A stretch of 29,656 nt of DNA from an uncultured Collinsella sp. (GCA_900542965.1 UQPY01000027.1:1-29656); one strand, 5' to 3'; positions 20,963 through 29,024 are shown, counted from the first letter of the stretch. Made by a program: numbers and translations. The notes: generated by a model not told the origin, from the letters alone.

Positions 20963-21041
20963 TTAATGCCCTTCCAAGGCGAAACTGAAGCCTTTTTGCG
21001 ACCAGAACTCTAGCTCGCGCTACCGTTTACCCACCGCGCGA

Positions 21042-22091
21042 CTACATTCCCGCCCAATCGATAAAAATCTCTTCACGAAGCCGCCGTTCGAGCTCCTGCT
21101 GCCGAGGCGTCTTGTCTTTCAGTGGCGCATCGAGATAGGACATAATGAGCTCCATCACCACGCGGAAGGCATCAGAGTCGGCCAGCTGGCCATAGGTCAT
21201 CAGAACGACGGGATATCCCATCGCTTGCAGCGCCGTCGTTCGATCGGAGTCCGAGATCTTGGATTCAATGGATCCATGAATGGCTTTACCTTGGCATTCA
21301 ACCAGGCACTCTCGGCTGCCGTCCTTATTTGCCAGCAGGATATCGGCATAGCGCCTATCAAGCCCCGAAATCAGACGGGCACTGCGCGTCATACGAATCT
21401 CAACGTTATTGGTAAGGCGCAGCCCTTCGCCGCCGCGCAACCTCGTAAGGCCAAACAGCATCGAAGCCTGGACCTCAAGCGGCGATGCCGCCACCCCCGT
21501 AATGCATTTCGCGGCACGTGTGAACGATTTAGCACCGCGGAGCCCCGGGATCTTATCGACGTACTCTGTAAGTTCAGAGAACTCGATCAAGGGCGGTCGT
21601 TTCCACAGGTCCGTTGGATTCCCCGAGACATCCTTTACATTTTCCCAACCCAACCGTGCGTCACCCCACTGGCCCCCATATGCCTGCACAAGTGCCGACT
21701 TTACCTGAGGCGCGATCTTGCACACGGCAAAGGTGCCGCACATCTCATACATGCACATGATCAGGCGCTCGTTTGAGACCGAAGGAGCCAGGGTCAGCAG
21801 GGTAAAGAGCGGGGACGCGACATCGAGGCCAAACTCTGTCTGCCGCACGGAGTCAAACGGCCTCTCCCCGTTCCAAACATGCCTGACAATGCGATCGCCC
21901 TTACGTCCGCAGCTGCCCTGTGCCAACACGTGTAACGGGGTGCCCAGGAAATGCTTGACGAGCGGGTGCTCGCAAAGACGCTCCCTGCGCTGGTCGTCCG
22001 CAGAATCGGGCAGGTCCGGCATTATCGCCAAGACCTGTGGAGGTATCCGGTGATACCGAAAGGCAGATATGTCGCACAGCATGTCGTCCAT
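21042..22091 (-). CDS. Protein with DUF559/Vsr-like nuclease domain at the C-terminus
   Basis: A 349-aa protein, started at ATG 22091 (MDDMLCDISAFRYHRIPPQV), because the longer frame back to 22451 runs through the divergent peptidase gene. No good ribosome binding site is visible, so the start is provisional. The C-terminal part (about 245-335) has RYADILLANKDGSRECLVE, CQGKAIHGSIESK, DRTTALQAMGYPVVLM. The order Asp...Glu-x-Gln-Gly-Lys...His...Asp-x-x-x-x-Leu-x-x-x-Gly resembles DUF559/Vsr-type PD-(D/E)XK-like domains, which also occur at the end of AbiEi-related proteins. The N-terminal part (ISAFRYHRIPPQ, NGERPFDSVRQTEFGLDVASPLFTLLTLAP) resembles that two-part architecture. It may be one of several paralogues in the genome. 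Function unknown; nuclease activity is inference. Confidence 0.7.
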   Translation of the reverse strand: MDDMLCDISAFRYHRIPPQVLAIMPDLPDSADDQRRERLCEHPLVKHFLGTPLHVLAQGSCGRKGDRIVRHVWNGERPFDSVRQTEFGLDVASPLFTLLTLAPSVSNERLIMCMYEMCGTFAVCKIAPQVKSALVQAYGGQWGDARLGWENVKDVSGNPTDLWKRPPLIEFSELTEYVDKIPGLRGAKSFTRAAKCITGVAASPLEVQASMLFGLTRLRGGEGLRLTNNVEIRMTRSARLISGLDRRYADILLANKDGSRECLVECQGKAIHGSIESKISDSDRTTALQAMGYPVVLMTYGQLADSDAFRVVMELIMSYLDAPLKDKTPRQQELERRLREEIFIDWAGM

Positions 22092-22245
22092 AAAGGCTAC
22101 GTACCCACTGCGTCGTTTGTGAACCCGCTCGGACGGCAAACGCGCTGGCTCGGCCTGCGAACGGTAAATAATGCCACGCCCACGTCGCGGATCTCTCAGG
22201 AGGCTTACAATCGGTTTGGAAAGCAAACTGATTGTGAGGTTGCAT

Positions 22246-23466
22246 ATGGTTGATGAGGACTCTGCCTGGCGGCTTGCGCAGGAGCTTGTGCGGATCGACA
22301 GCTCAGACCCGGGCGCGTATGAGGATGAAATTGAGCGCTTCATTAAGAGGCTCATTGAGGAGCAGCTGGCACAACTTAGTAGTTCTGCGCTCCATGCCGT
22401 GCAGGTTGAGGAACTCGAGGTGCTGCCCGGGCGCCGCAACCTTATAGTCACCGTGCCGGGCCAAAGCGACGAGCCGCGGCTGGTCTATATCTGCCACATG
22501 GATACCGTCACCTTGGGCGATGGCTGGGACGCAGACATCGCACCGCTTGGGGCAGTTGTGCGCGACGATAAACTCTATGGCCGCGGCGCCTGCGATATGA
22601 AAGGTGGCCTGGCCTGCGCCATTGCCGCACTGGTCCATACGCTCGAGCGCGTGGCGGCAGAAGGCAAGCTGCCCCGCCGTGGCTTCTCACTCATTTGCTC
22701 GGTCGACGAGGAGGACTTTATGCGCGGCTCAGAGGCCACGATCGATGCTGGCTGGGTCGGCTCGCGTGAATGGGTGCTGGACACCGAGCCCACCGACGGA
22801 CAGATCCAGGTGGCGCACAAGGGGCGTACGTGGTTCGAGATTGAAATGACTGGCGTGACGGCGCATGCGAGCCAGCCCTGGAAGGGCGCGGATGCCGTCG
22901 CTGCCATGGCCGAGGTCGTGTGTTCGCTCCGTCGCGCGTTTATGGCGCTGCCCGCGCACGATGAGCTGGGGCCTTCGACCATCACGTTTGGCCAAATCGA
23001 GGGCGGATATCGCCCCTATGTCGTGCCCGACCGCGCCAAAGTCTGGGTCGACATGCGTCTGACGCCTCCGACCGATACGGCCGCCGCGAAGCGCATGGTA
23101 GAGCTGGCCATCGCCGGCGCCGAAGCCGCGGTCCCCGGTTGCCATGGCAGCTACACCGTGACGGGCGACCGCCCCGCCATCGAGCGCGACCCGAACTCTC
23201 CCCTTCTAGCAGCGCTCAAGCGTGCCGCCGATGACGTGACGGACGCGGACACGACCGTCGGCTTCTTTACCGGCTACACCGACACCGCCGTCATTGCCGG
23301 CAAGACAGGTAACCGCAATTGCATGAGCTACGGTCCCGGGTCGCTCGCGCTCGCGCACAAGCCCAACGAATATGTGCCCCACGCCGATATCGTTCGTTGT
23401 CAGCAGGTGCTAATCGCGCTCGCCGATAACGTGCTCTGGGACGCGAGCGGCCAAGTTGGGGCATAA
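22246..23466 (+). CDS. M20-family metallopeptidase/deacylase (ArgE/DapE type)
   Basis: A 406-aa protein with the M20 di-zinc motifs in order: CHMDTV (His84, Asp86), GRGACDMKGG (Asp117), DEED (Glu155, Glu156) and a C-terminal HKPNEYVPHADI. The lid/dimerisation domain is the HASQPWKGADAV to MRLTPP region. M20 enzymes remove acyl or aminoacyl groups from small substrates such as N-acetylornithine, succinyl-diaminopimelate or dipeptides. The neighbours give no pathway, so the substrate is open. ATG 22246 has GAGG six bases upstream, preferred over an in-frame start at 22171. It is divergent from the nuclease-like gene and 39 bp ahead of the DUF1015-like gene, probably in one transcript. Confidence 0.88.
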   Translation: MVDEDSAWRLAQELVRIDSSDPGAYEDEIERFIKRLIEEQLAQLSSSALHAVQVEELEVLPGRRNLIVTVPGQSDEPRLVYICHMDTVTLGDGWDADIAPLGAVVRDDKLYGRGACDMKGGLACAIAALVHTLERVAAEGKLPRRGFSLICSVDEEDFMRGSEATIDAGWVGSREWVLDTEPTDGQIQVAHKGRTWFEIEMTGVTAHASQPWKGADAVAAMAEVVCSLRRAFMALPAHDELGPSTITFGQIEGGYRPYVVPDRAKVWVDMRLTPPTDTAAAKRMVELAIAGAEAAVPGCHGSYTVTGDRPAIERDPNSPLLAALKRAADDVTDADTTVGFFTGYTDTAVIAGKTGNRNCMSYGPGSLALAHKPNEYVPHADIVRCQQVLIALADNVLWDASGQVGA

Positions 23467-23505
23467 TAAGCCGCGAACAAACCGACTCGTGCGTTAGGAC
23501 CGCCC

Positions 23506-24186
23506 ATGAAAGCACTTCCGTTTCCCTGCATCCGCCCGGCTCAGGACCGCGTGCTCGAGGCGCTGCCTGCAATGGGCAGCATCCTGAGCGGCAACGATGC
23601 TCTGCGCGGAGCCCTTGCCGATGGTCTGATGCTCAAGGACCCGGGTGCGGCGTATTACGTGTACGAATGCTCGGGCGAGCCGGGACGTGTGACGGGTGTC
23701 GTGGCGATCTGCCCGGTTGGTGCGCTGGCGGGCGGCGACGCGGTTGCCGCCGATACGACCGCCGCTGCGCGCGCAATCGCCGACCTCAAGGTACAGCCCC
23801 GTCCCGTAACGCTTGTCTACGAAGCCTCTCCCGTCATGGATATCATCCTCGGCGCCGCAAAAGAGGGCGCTTCACTCTATGCCGTCACCGACCCCGCCGG
23901 CATTACGCACCGCGTGTGGGAGGTCAAGCGCGAGGACGCCGTCGGGGCCATCCGCGCCATGCTCGACCAGGCGCCGGAGCCGGCACTGGCCGACGACCCT
24001 GCCTACGCTGTCGCACTAGTCGAGGCATCACAGCTCCTGGCCGACGATGCACGTGCCGCCGGCACCTACACTGGCAAAGAGCCGTTCAACTTTGCCGTAG
24101 CTGCGCTCTTCCCCGCCGCGCAGGTCAGCGGCGGCGCGGCGCAGGTTCCGACGGGTCTGCTCACGCACCAGGTCGCGCGGTTCTAG
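23506..24186 (+). CDS. Short DUF1015-like protein
   Basis: A 226-aa protein starting MKALPFPCIRPAQD, with a YYVYE segment, PVTLVYEASPVMDIILGAA and ITHRVWEVKRED. These resemble the N-terminal, phosphate-loop-like and 'HRLW' parts of DUF1015 proteins, which are normally about 400 aa. The central portion appears to be missing, so this is either a compact variant or an internally deleted copy. There is no frameshift. DUF1015 genes often lie close to serA and serC in other bacteria (established association, function unproven), which fits the serCA operon 2.8 kb upstream. A weak AGGA precedes ATG 23506. Confidence 0.65.
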   Translation: MKALPFPCIRPAQDRVLEALPAMGSILSGNDALRGALADGLMLKDPGAAYYVYECSGEPGRVTGVVAICPVGALAGGDAVAADTTAAARAIADLKVQPRPVTLVYEASPVMDIILGAAKEGASLYAVTDPAGITHRVWEVKREDAVGAIRAMLDQAPEPALADDPAYAVALVEASQLLADDARAAGTYTGKEPFNFAVAALFPAAQVSGGAAQVPTGLLTHQVARF

Positions 24187-24231
24187 CAAGACCAGACCGT
24201 CCAGCACAAAAATCGGCAGCCCAACAAACAG

Positions 24232-24272
24232 GGGGCGGAGATGCAGCAGGTACATGCATCTCCGCCCCTTTT
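24232..24272 (+). terminator. Intrinsic terminator after the DUF1015-like gene
   Basis: GGGGCGGAGATGCA (24232-24245) pairs perfectly with TGCATCTCCGCCCC (24255-24268), with a 9-nt loop and four T. It sits between convergent genes and could also slow minus-strand transcripts, though the T run on that side is weak. Confidence 0.85.
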
Positions 24273-24315
24273 GCGTCGAGAAGTTATGCCAGCGACCCGT
24301 GCCGCCACGCTCGCG

Positions 24316-24951
24316 TTATCCCCGTTGCGGGCCTGCTGCCGCCACAAGTGGTTCAAGCCCCAGCTCGCGCGCGTAATCCTCCTGCGTAAAGACTTCGACC
24401 AACTCAAACGTATCGGCCGCATCGTCAAACGCAAAATGCAGCACTGAGCAGTTGCCCGGCACGCGTTCGCGCTCGTCGGCCGCCGCACCCTTCACGTGAT
24501 CCATAAACTCCTTGATAGCCGAACCGTGGCTCACCGCGAGCACGCACTCGTGGTCCGGACGTCGCATAAGATCGGTTATCGTCGCCGCCATGCGCTCGCG
24601 CACCTGCATCTGGCCCTCGCCGCCAAACTGACGATAGAAATCTCGCCACGGGCGCTCGGGCATAAGCATCACGCGCTCGGCCTCAAAGTCGCCAAAGAAC
24701 CACTCACGCAGACCGTCCAGGCGCTCGTACGCCAAGCCCGGCCACAGGTTGGCGATAGTCTGCTCGGTGCGATGAAGTGTGGAGGTGTAGGCATGATCGG
24801 GTTCAATGCCGCGCGCACGTAAGAACATGCCGGCACGCGCCGCCTGGTCGCATCCCAGCTGCGTGAGCGGCGAGTCACTCCAACCCTGAATAATGCGCTT
24901 AAGGTTGAATATTGTCTGCCCATGACGAACCAGATACAGGTCTTTATTCAT
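24316..24951 (-). CDS. Histidine phosphatase family protein (phosphoglycerate-mutase-like), copy 1
   Basis: A 211-aa protein from ATG 24951, with AAAGGA eight bases upstream. It has the phosphohistidine motif LVRHGQT (His10), an acid-donor segment LREWFFGDFE, and the second His in VLAVSHGSAIKEF. Such proteins dephosphorylate small metabolites or phosphoproteins; 'phosphoglycerate mutase' annotations in this group are usually wrong. It lies 17 bp after a second, related gene, and the two share motif order and several identical stretches, so they arose by tandem duplication. Substrate unknown. Confidence 0.88.
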   Translation of the reverse strand: MNKDLYLVRHGQTIFNLKRIIQGWSDSPLTQLGCDQAARAGMFLRARGIEPDHAYTSTLHRTEQTIANLWPGLAYERLDGLREWFFGDFEAERVMLMPERPWRDFYRQFGGEGQMQVRERMAATITDLMRRPDHECVLAVSHGSAIKEFMDHVKGAAADERERVPGNCSVLHFAFDDAADTFELVEVFTQEDYARELGLEPLVAAAGPQRG

Positions 24952-24968
24952 AGGGGTCCTTTCGTTCG

Positions 24969-25511
24969 TTACCAATCAAGGAGCGAAAACGCACCGTCGC
25001 AATAGCCAAAATGAAGCACGGCACCGTTGTCGGGTAGCTCTCCCCTGCCAGTCACATACTCAAGAAACTCCTGGCAGGAAGAGCCGTGGGAGACTGCCAG
25101 CACACAGTCGTGCTGCGGCCTGGCCATGATGTGGGACAGCGCCGCGACCATGCGCGACTGAAGCTGCACTTCCGACTCGCCACCAAAGGCCACCGGATAA
25201 TCACCCCAGGGCTGCGGCGGCATCTCGCGATTTGATGTACCCTCCAGCGAGCCCAAATGCCACTCGCGCAGGTCATCGACCAGCTCTATCGAGCAGCCCT
25301 CACCAGCAATTAGCTCAGCCGTATGCCGCGCCCGGCCCAACGGCGAGGAATACACACGGTCAAAGGTCACGCCACGCGCCTCAAACGCCGCGCGCGTCGC
25401 CAGCGCCTGCTCGCGCCCGCGCGCCGTAAGCGGCGAATCGTGCCCACCCTGCAAAATGTTCTGCACATTGAGCTCAGTCTGCCCATGCCGCACCAAATAC
25501 AAATCTGCCAC
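24969..25511 (-). CDS. Histidine phosphatase family protein (phosphoglycerate-mutase-like), copy 2
   Basis: A 180-aa protein starting at GTG 25511, with GAGGGGAGG just upstream. Motifs: LVRHGQTELN (His9), YSSPLGRARHTAE, LREWHLGSLEG, VLAVSHGSSCQEF. It is shorter than its neighbour, mainly at the C-terminus, which ends FGYCDGAFSLLDW. First gene of the pair; both are probably on one transcript. Substrate unknown. Confidence 0.88.
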   Translation of the reverse strand: MADLYLVRHGQTELNVQNILQGGHDSPLTARGREQALATRAAFEARGVTFDRVYSSPLGRARHTAELIAGEGCSIELVDDLREWHLGSLEGTSNREMPPQPWGDYPVAFGGESEVQLQSRMVAALSHIMARPQHDCVLAVSHGSSCQEFLEYVTGRGELPDNGAVLHFGYCDGAFSLLDW

Positions 25512-25526
25512 ACGTCCTCCCCTCGC

Positions 25527-25561
25527 ACCACCGCAAAGGGGACAGGTACCTTTGTGGTGGT
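25527..25561. repeat. Hairpin repeat with a GGTACC-containing loop
   Basis: ACCACCGCAAAGG (25527-25539) and CCTTTGTGGTGGT (25549-25561) are 13-bp arms with one mismatch, enclosing GGACAGGTA. It lies immediately upstream of copy 2 of the phosphatase pair. It looks like a dispersed intergenic repeat; only one copy is in this window, so dispersal is a guess. It could also terminate the nitroreductase transcript running leftward, though no T run is present. Confidence 0.5.
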
Positions 25562-25593
25562 TTACCGCCGGATCACACCGCGGTGACGCTCAG

Positions 25594-26265
25594 CTACACC
25601 AGTACGTCGGCAAGCGGGCGCTTGGGTACGTGGTGCACCTGCGCCTCGTCGCGCCAGTAATTAATTGAGCCGTCGGGGTTGGAATCGATCGCATCGATCA
25701 CCTGCGTCTCGGCCGGAACGCCAAACGCCATGATCAGCTTGAGCTCATACTTGTCGCTATCGAGCCCCATGGCATCGATCGCGTGGGGCGTAAAGGCCTT
25801 GAACATGCAGGCAGCCACCTCGGGCGTGGCGCTGCGGGCGGCGAGCATCATCGTCTGCGCGGCAATGCCCGTGTCGACCTCGGTAATGGGAGCGGCGGGC
25901 TTGCCCGGAACGGCGCGCTCAGCAAGAATCGCGATGTAGCCGGTCGGGCGCTCGCCCTCATCGGGACCCGGCCAATCCTTGAGCGCACCGGCCCATGCAA
26001 GCTCGTCAAATACACGCGCGCAGTCCTCTGCACCGCTTACCACATGAAAACGCAGACGCTGAGCATTGGCACCACAGGGAGTCAGGTGCGCCAGCTCCGC
26101 CAGCTCAAGCAAAAGCTCACGCGGCACGCGCATGGACTCGTCAAAGCGACGGCACGTGCGGGCGCAGCGAACCAACGCATCAAACGCGTCCAAGCCGAGC
26201 TTTTCGCAACCCTGCTTTGCCATCGACTCAGCGCTTACCGGCGCTGCGGGAACTGCTTCGTTCAT
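25594..26265 (-). CDS. Nitroreductase-family flavoprotein
   Basis: A 223-aa FMN/NAD(P)H oxidoreductase-like protein from ATG 26265, preceded by GGGGG; the longer frame to 26433 would run through the promoter box and is rejected. FMN-contact motifs: CRRFDESMRVPRE near residue 40, TPCGANAQRLRFHVV around 65, and a C-terminal IMAFGVPAE. Members reduce nitro compounds, quinones or flavins, or act in iron and cofactor metabolism. Substrate cannot be told from sequence. The promoter region has a DtxR/IdeR-like box, suggesting control by iron or manganese. Confidence 0.82.
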   Translation of the reverse strand: MNEAVPAAPVSAESMAKQGCEKLGLDAFDALVRCARTCRRFDESMRVPRELLLELAELAHLTPCGANAQRLRFHVVSGAEDCARVFDELAWAGALKDWPGPDEGERPTGYIAILAERAVPGKPAAPITEVDTGIAAQTMMLAARSATPEVAACMFKAFTPHAIDAMGLDSDKYELKLIMAFGVPAETQVIDAIDSNPDGSINYWRDEAQVHHVPKRPLADVLV

Positions 26266-26293
26266 AGGGACCCCCAATTTCGGGCAATTGTTC

Positions 26294-26312
26294 TTAGGAA
26301 AATCTAACCTAA
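26294..26312 (-). promoter_or_regulatory. DtxR/IdeR-like metal-regulator box upstream of the nitroreductase gene
   Basis: On the minus strand the 19-mer TTAGGTTAGATTTTCCTAA matches 15 of 19 positions of the DtxR/IdeR consensus (TWAGGTTAGSCTAACCTWA), with perfect outer arms and an intact left half. It is 29 bp upstream of the nitroreductase start, where it would block transcription. No strong -10/-35 pair is visible around it. The remainder of 26313-26500 holds the leader of the next gene and nothing else I can name. Confidence 0.55.
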
Positions 26313-26500
26313 AACGTAGGCAATAACGAACAGGGCTGCAATGTTCTACACCTGTTGAATAGAAAATCGCGACGTGGGGAACAACGGAAAAAATTCGGGG
26401 CCTTTGGGTTACGTTTCGCCCTCCCCGACCCATACGCCAGCGCCTTTAGGCGATACTGGTTGTAACGATCAAGGCTTACGCCGCACGGAAAGGAGACATT

Positions 26501-27103
26501 ATGGGCATCTTTAAGAACGATGACCAAAAATCGAGCCAGTTTGGATTTGACGAGAAAAGCATGGCAGGCAAGGCCGTCAAGGCCGTGCGCTGGATTTACG
26601 CCATCACGGGCGTCTTGGCGCTCGTCGCCGGCATCGCACTGCTGTTTGCGCCCGCCAAGTCCCTCGTCTTCCTAACGACCGTCTTGGGCTTCTACTTTGT
26701 GATCACGGCCGCGATCAGGCTGTTTACCGCTGTTTTCGAGCCACTGCTGCCCACCGGCTGGCGCGTGACGAGCATCATCTCCAACCTACTCATTATCTTG
26801 GGCGGCGTCATAATCCTGCGCAACCAGGCCTTCTCGACCGCGACGCTCACCACGATGGTGGTTATCGTGGCCGGCTTTGGCTGGATCGTCGAAGGTGTCA
26901 TGTCCATTCTGGAGTCCGAGCTTTCGTCCAACCGTGCCCTCGCCATCCTGAGCGGCGCGCTCTCCATCATCGCCGGCATGTTCGTGTTTATCTATCCGCT
27001 GTGGTCGGCCAAGATGCTCGTCATCTTTAGCGGCGCCGCACTGCTGGTGTTTGGCGTAACGCTGATTGTTCGCGCTATTCAATTTGGCAAACTGGTGCAC
27101 TAG
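26501..27103 (+). CDS. HdeD/DUF308-like six-helix membrane protein
   Basis: A 200-aa protein from ATG 26501 with AAAGGAG six bases upstream. A hydrophilic 30-residue N-terminus is followed by six hydrophobic segments (about 31-51, 55-80, 88-108, 114-137, 145-165, 169-194), arranged as three helix pairs as in the HdeD acid-resistance family. HdeD members are linked to acid and stress tolerance; the molecular function is unclear. There is no signal peptide beyond the first membrane helix. The stop codon abuts the next gene's ATG, so the two are translationally coupled. Confidence 0.82.
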   Translation: MGIFKNDDQKSSQFGFDEKSMAGKAVKAVRWIYAITGVLALVAGIALLFAPAKSLVFLTTVLGFYFVITAAIRLFTAVFEPLLPTGWRVTSIISNLLIILGGVIILRNQAFSTATLTTMVVIVAGFGWIVEGVMSILESELSSNRALAILSGALSIIAGMFVFIYPLWSAKMLVIFSGAALLVFGVTLIVRAIQFGKLVH

Positions 27104-27586
27104 ATGCCGCGAACGCTCTTTATTGATGCAGACGCCTGCCCGGTCACGCGCGAGTCGATTGACTGCGCGCGGCGGGCGGGCGTCGCCGTTGTTATCGCCG
27201 GCAACAGCACGCAAAACCTGGAACGGCACATTCGCCGCGACGACCCGCGCGATGCCGAGCACGCGCGGCGCGGCTTTTGGGTCACGACGCTCGATGTGAG
27301 CGTTGGCGCCGACAGCGCCGACTTTGCCATTGTCGAACGCCTGCAGGCGGGCGACGTGGTCGTGACGCAGGACATTGGCTTGGCGAGCATGGTGCTCGGG
27401 CGCGATGCCGCCGCCATCGGCGTGCGCGGGCGCGTCTACGATAAGGCGACCATCGACATGCAACTGTTTATTCGCCACGAGGAAAAGAAGGTACGCCGCG
27501 CCGGGGGACGCACTCGCGGACCGGCGGCATTTACCAGCGAAGACCGGGCCCGCTTTAAGCGCAACCTCACCGAGCTGCTGCGCTAA
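27104..27586 (+). CDS. YaiI/YqxD family protein (UPF0178, DUF188)
   Basis: A 160-aa protein beginning MPRTLFIDADACPVT, the family signature, with ADFAIVERLQAGDVVVTQDIGLASMVL in the middle and the C-terminal RTRGPAAFTSEDRARF stretch. The conserved Asp residues suggest a PIN-like nuclease fold (family inference), but no activity has been established. ATG 27104 directly follows the HdeD-like stop TAG at 27101-27103. A terminator follows 2 bp after its own stop. Confidence 0.92.
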   Translation: MPRTLFIDADACPVTRESIDCARRAGVAVVIAGNSTQNLERHIRRDDPRDAEHARRGFWVTTLDVSVGADSADFAIVERLQAGDVVVTQDIGLASMVLGRDAAAIGVRGRVYDKATIDMQLFIRHEEKKVRRAGGRTRGPAAFTSEDRARFKRNLTELLR

Positions 27587-27588
27587 CC

Positions 27589-27628
27589 AAGGTAGATTTT
27601 CGGGACATGCCCGGAAATCTACCTTTTT
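27589..27628 (+). terminator. Intrinsic terminator of the HdeD-YaiI operon
   Basis: AAGGTAGATTTTCGGG (27589-27604) pairs with CCCGGAAATCTACCTT (27610-27625), a 16-bp stem with one G-U pair and loop ACATG, followed by T to 27628. Confidence 0.9.
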
Positions 27629-27667
27629 GTTTTGAGCGGTGTGAGCGCTCGGAATCCATGACTCAAC

Positions 27668-27737
27668 AAAAAAACGGGCTTCAAAATGCCATGCGTCGCC
27701 GCATTGCGCAGGCGCCGAGCATGGCTATTTGAAGTCC
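27668..27737 (-). terminator. Long intrinsic terminator after the metal-efflux gene (minus strand)
   Basis: On the minus strand 27737-27719 pairs with 27694-27676 (CTTCAAA and GCCATGC blocks, two mismatches in the inner 16). A GC-rich inner region follows, then seven T (plus-strand A at 27668-27674). It faces the plus-strand terminator at 27589-27628, so the convergent transcripts are separated by two back-to-back terminators. Confidence 0.75.
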
Positions 27738-27751
27738 ATTTTTAGGCCTAC

Positions 27752-28852
27752 TTAGAGGCCGAAGGCGGATAGGATAAGGCCCCAGCCAGCGCCGATGACG
27801 TACATCATGACCAGGAACACGGCGTTTTCGCGAGCGCTGCGGTTGGTGCGGAACAGCACCAGGTAGCCCACGCCGGCGGAAATGAGCGTGCCGGCGAGCA
27901 TCGGCGCCAGCTGTAGCGCGCCCTCCAGGTACAGCTGCGTAATGACCACGCTCGCCGAGCAGTTGGGGATCAGGCCGACAAGCGCCGAACCCAGGACGGC
28001 GAGCGTCTCGTTGCCACGCAGGAACTGCTCGATCGCGGACTCGCCGAAGGTCTCGAGCACGGCGACCAGGACCAGCGTCACCAGGAAAATAAAAACCGAA
28101 ACCTGCACGGTGTGCGAGATCGCGCTGCGGATAATCGACAGGACGGGCGCACCTTCGTGGGAGTGACCGTGGTCGTACCCATGGCCGTGGTGGTGCTCAT
28201 GCTCGCCTGCGTGACCGTGGTCATGGCTGTGTCCGTGGTCGCGCTCGCGTTCATCTTCATCATCATCGCAACCGCAATGGTCGCGCTCGCACAACTCGTG
28301 GATGTGATCGGCGCTCACGCCCGCCTCGGCCACCTCGTCGATGATGTCACCGCCGCTGTGGTCGTCATGCGCGCAGTTCACATGAGCCGGATTGGCAGTG
28401 GTCCCCAACACGGTACGACGAATCGCCGCATGCGCACGGGCGTTGCGACGCAGACCGCGAATGGCGGCATCTACGATAAAGCCCGTGACCAGTGCGATAA
28501 GCGCTTTCGAAGCCAAAAGCATCGCCATAGTCTGCACGGGAACCTGCTCGGCAAGTAGCAGCGGCAGCATCTCGTCAGAGGTCGAGAGAAACACCGCCAC
28601 CAAGGTGCCCAGCGTCACGACGCGACCGGCGTACAGCGTTGCCGCCATTGCCGAAAAGCCGCACTGCGGCACCATGCCCAGCAACGAGCCAACCACGGGA
28701 CCCGCGGCGCCGGCGCGCTTGATGGCCCCGTTAACGCGGTCGCCCGCGACGTGCTCCAAGGTCTCGAGGGCCAGATACGTCACCAACAAAAACGGCACCA
28801 GCGAGAGCGTGTCCTTGCCGGCGTCGAGCAGAATATCAATCAGCAAATCCAT
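27752..28852 (-). CDS. Putative metal/arsenic efflux permease (DUF2899 type) with His-rich loop
   Basis: A 366-aa membrane protein with two homologous halves. Each half has a hydrophobic 'G-x-x-P-x-C' element: GMVPQCGFSAMAATLYAG in the first and GLIPNCSASVVITQLYLEG in the second. This arrangement marks the DUF2899/ArsP-like permease group, annotated as arsenic efflux or putative manganese transporters. Between the halves (about 155-240) is a cytosolic-looking loop with many His, Asp and Cys residues (DHCGCDDDEDE, then a DHGHSHDHGH run), probably a metal sensor or buffer. About eight membrane helices are visible. ATG 28852 has AAAGG 11 bases upstream. The divergent regulatory region carries tandem repeats that may respond to metal. 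Substrate metal not determined. Confidence 0.82.
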   Translation of the reverse strand: MDLLIDILLDAGKDTLSLVPFLLVTYLALETLEHVAGDRVNGAIKRAGAAGPVVGSLLGMVPQCGFSAMAATLYAGRVVTLGTLVAVFLSTSDEMLPLLLAEQVPVQTMAMLLASKALIALVTGFIVDAAIRGLRRNARAHAAIRRTVLGTTANPAHVNCAHDDHSGGDIIDEVAEAGVSADHIHELCERDHCGCDDDEDERERDHGHSHDHGHAGEHEHHHGHGYDHGHSHEGAPVLSIIRSAISHTVQVSVFIFLVTLVLVAVLETFGESAIEQFLRGNETLAVLGSALVGLIPNCSASVVITQLYLEGALQLAPMLAGTLISAGVGYLVLFRTNRSARENAVFLVMMYVIGAGWGLILSAFGL

Positions 28853-28884
28853 GACGGATGGAACCTTTCGTGTCTTTCGGCAGC

Positions 28885-28930
28885 ATTGTAAAAGTCCTAG
28901 CGGTCAACTAGGGTATTGTAGTTGTCCTAG
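28885..28930. promoter_or_regulatory. Tandem operator-like repeats upstream of the metal-efflux gene
   Basis: ATTGTA-N3-GTCCTAG occurs at 28885-28900 and again at 28915-28930, exactly 30 bp apart (about three helical turns). An inverted CCTAG-N7-CTAGG (28896-28912) lies between and overlaps the first copy, and the second ends in CCTAGG. This is the pattern of a multi-site repressor operator in the divergent region between the permease and the exonuclease gene. Confidence 0.5.
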
Positions 28931-29024
28931 GCGCGGTGCCAATAGTTGCCCATGGTAAACTATCATCTCGCCACATCTTAATGACCCTGAGCCGCACGAC
29001 GCGGCCCATCCAAGGAGCAGTTAT

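Noticed and set aside
26266..26433. Longer nitroreductase start
   Set aside because: The extension covers the DtxR-like box and has no binding site; ATG 26265 fits the family N-terminus.
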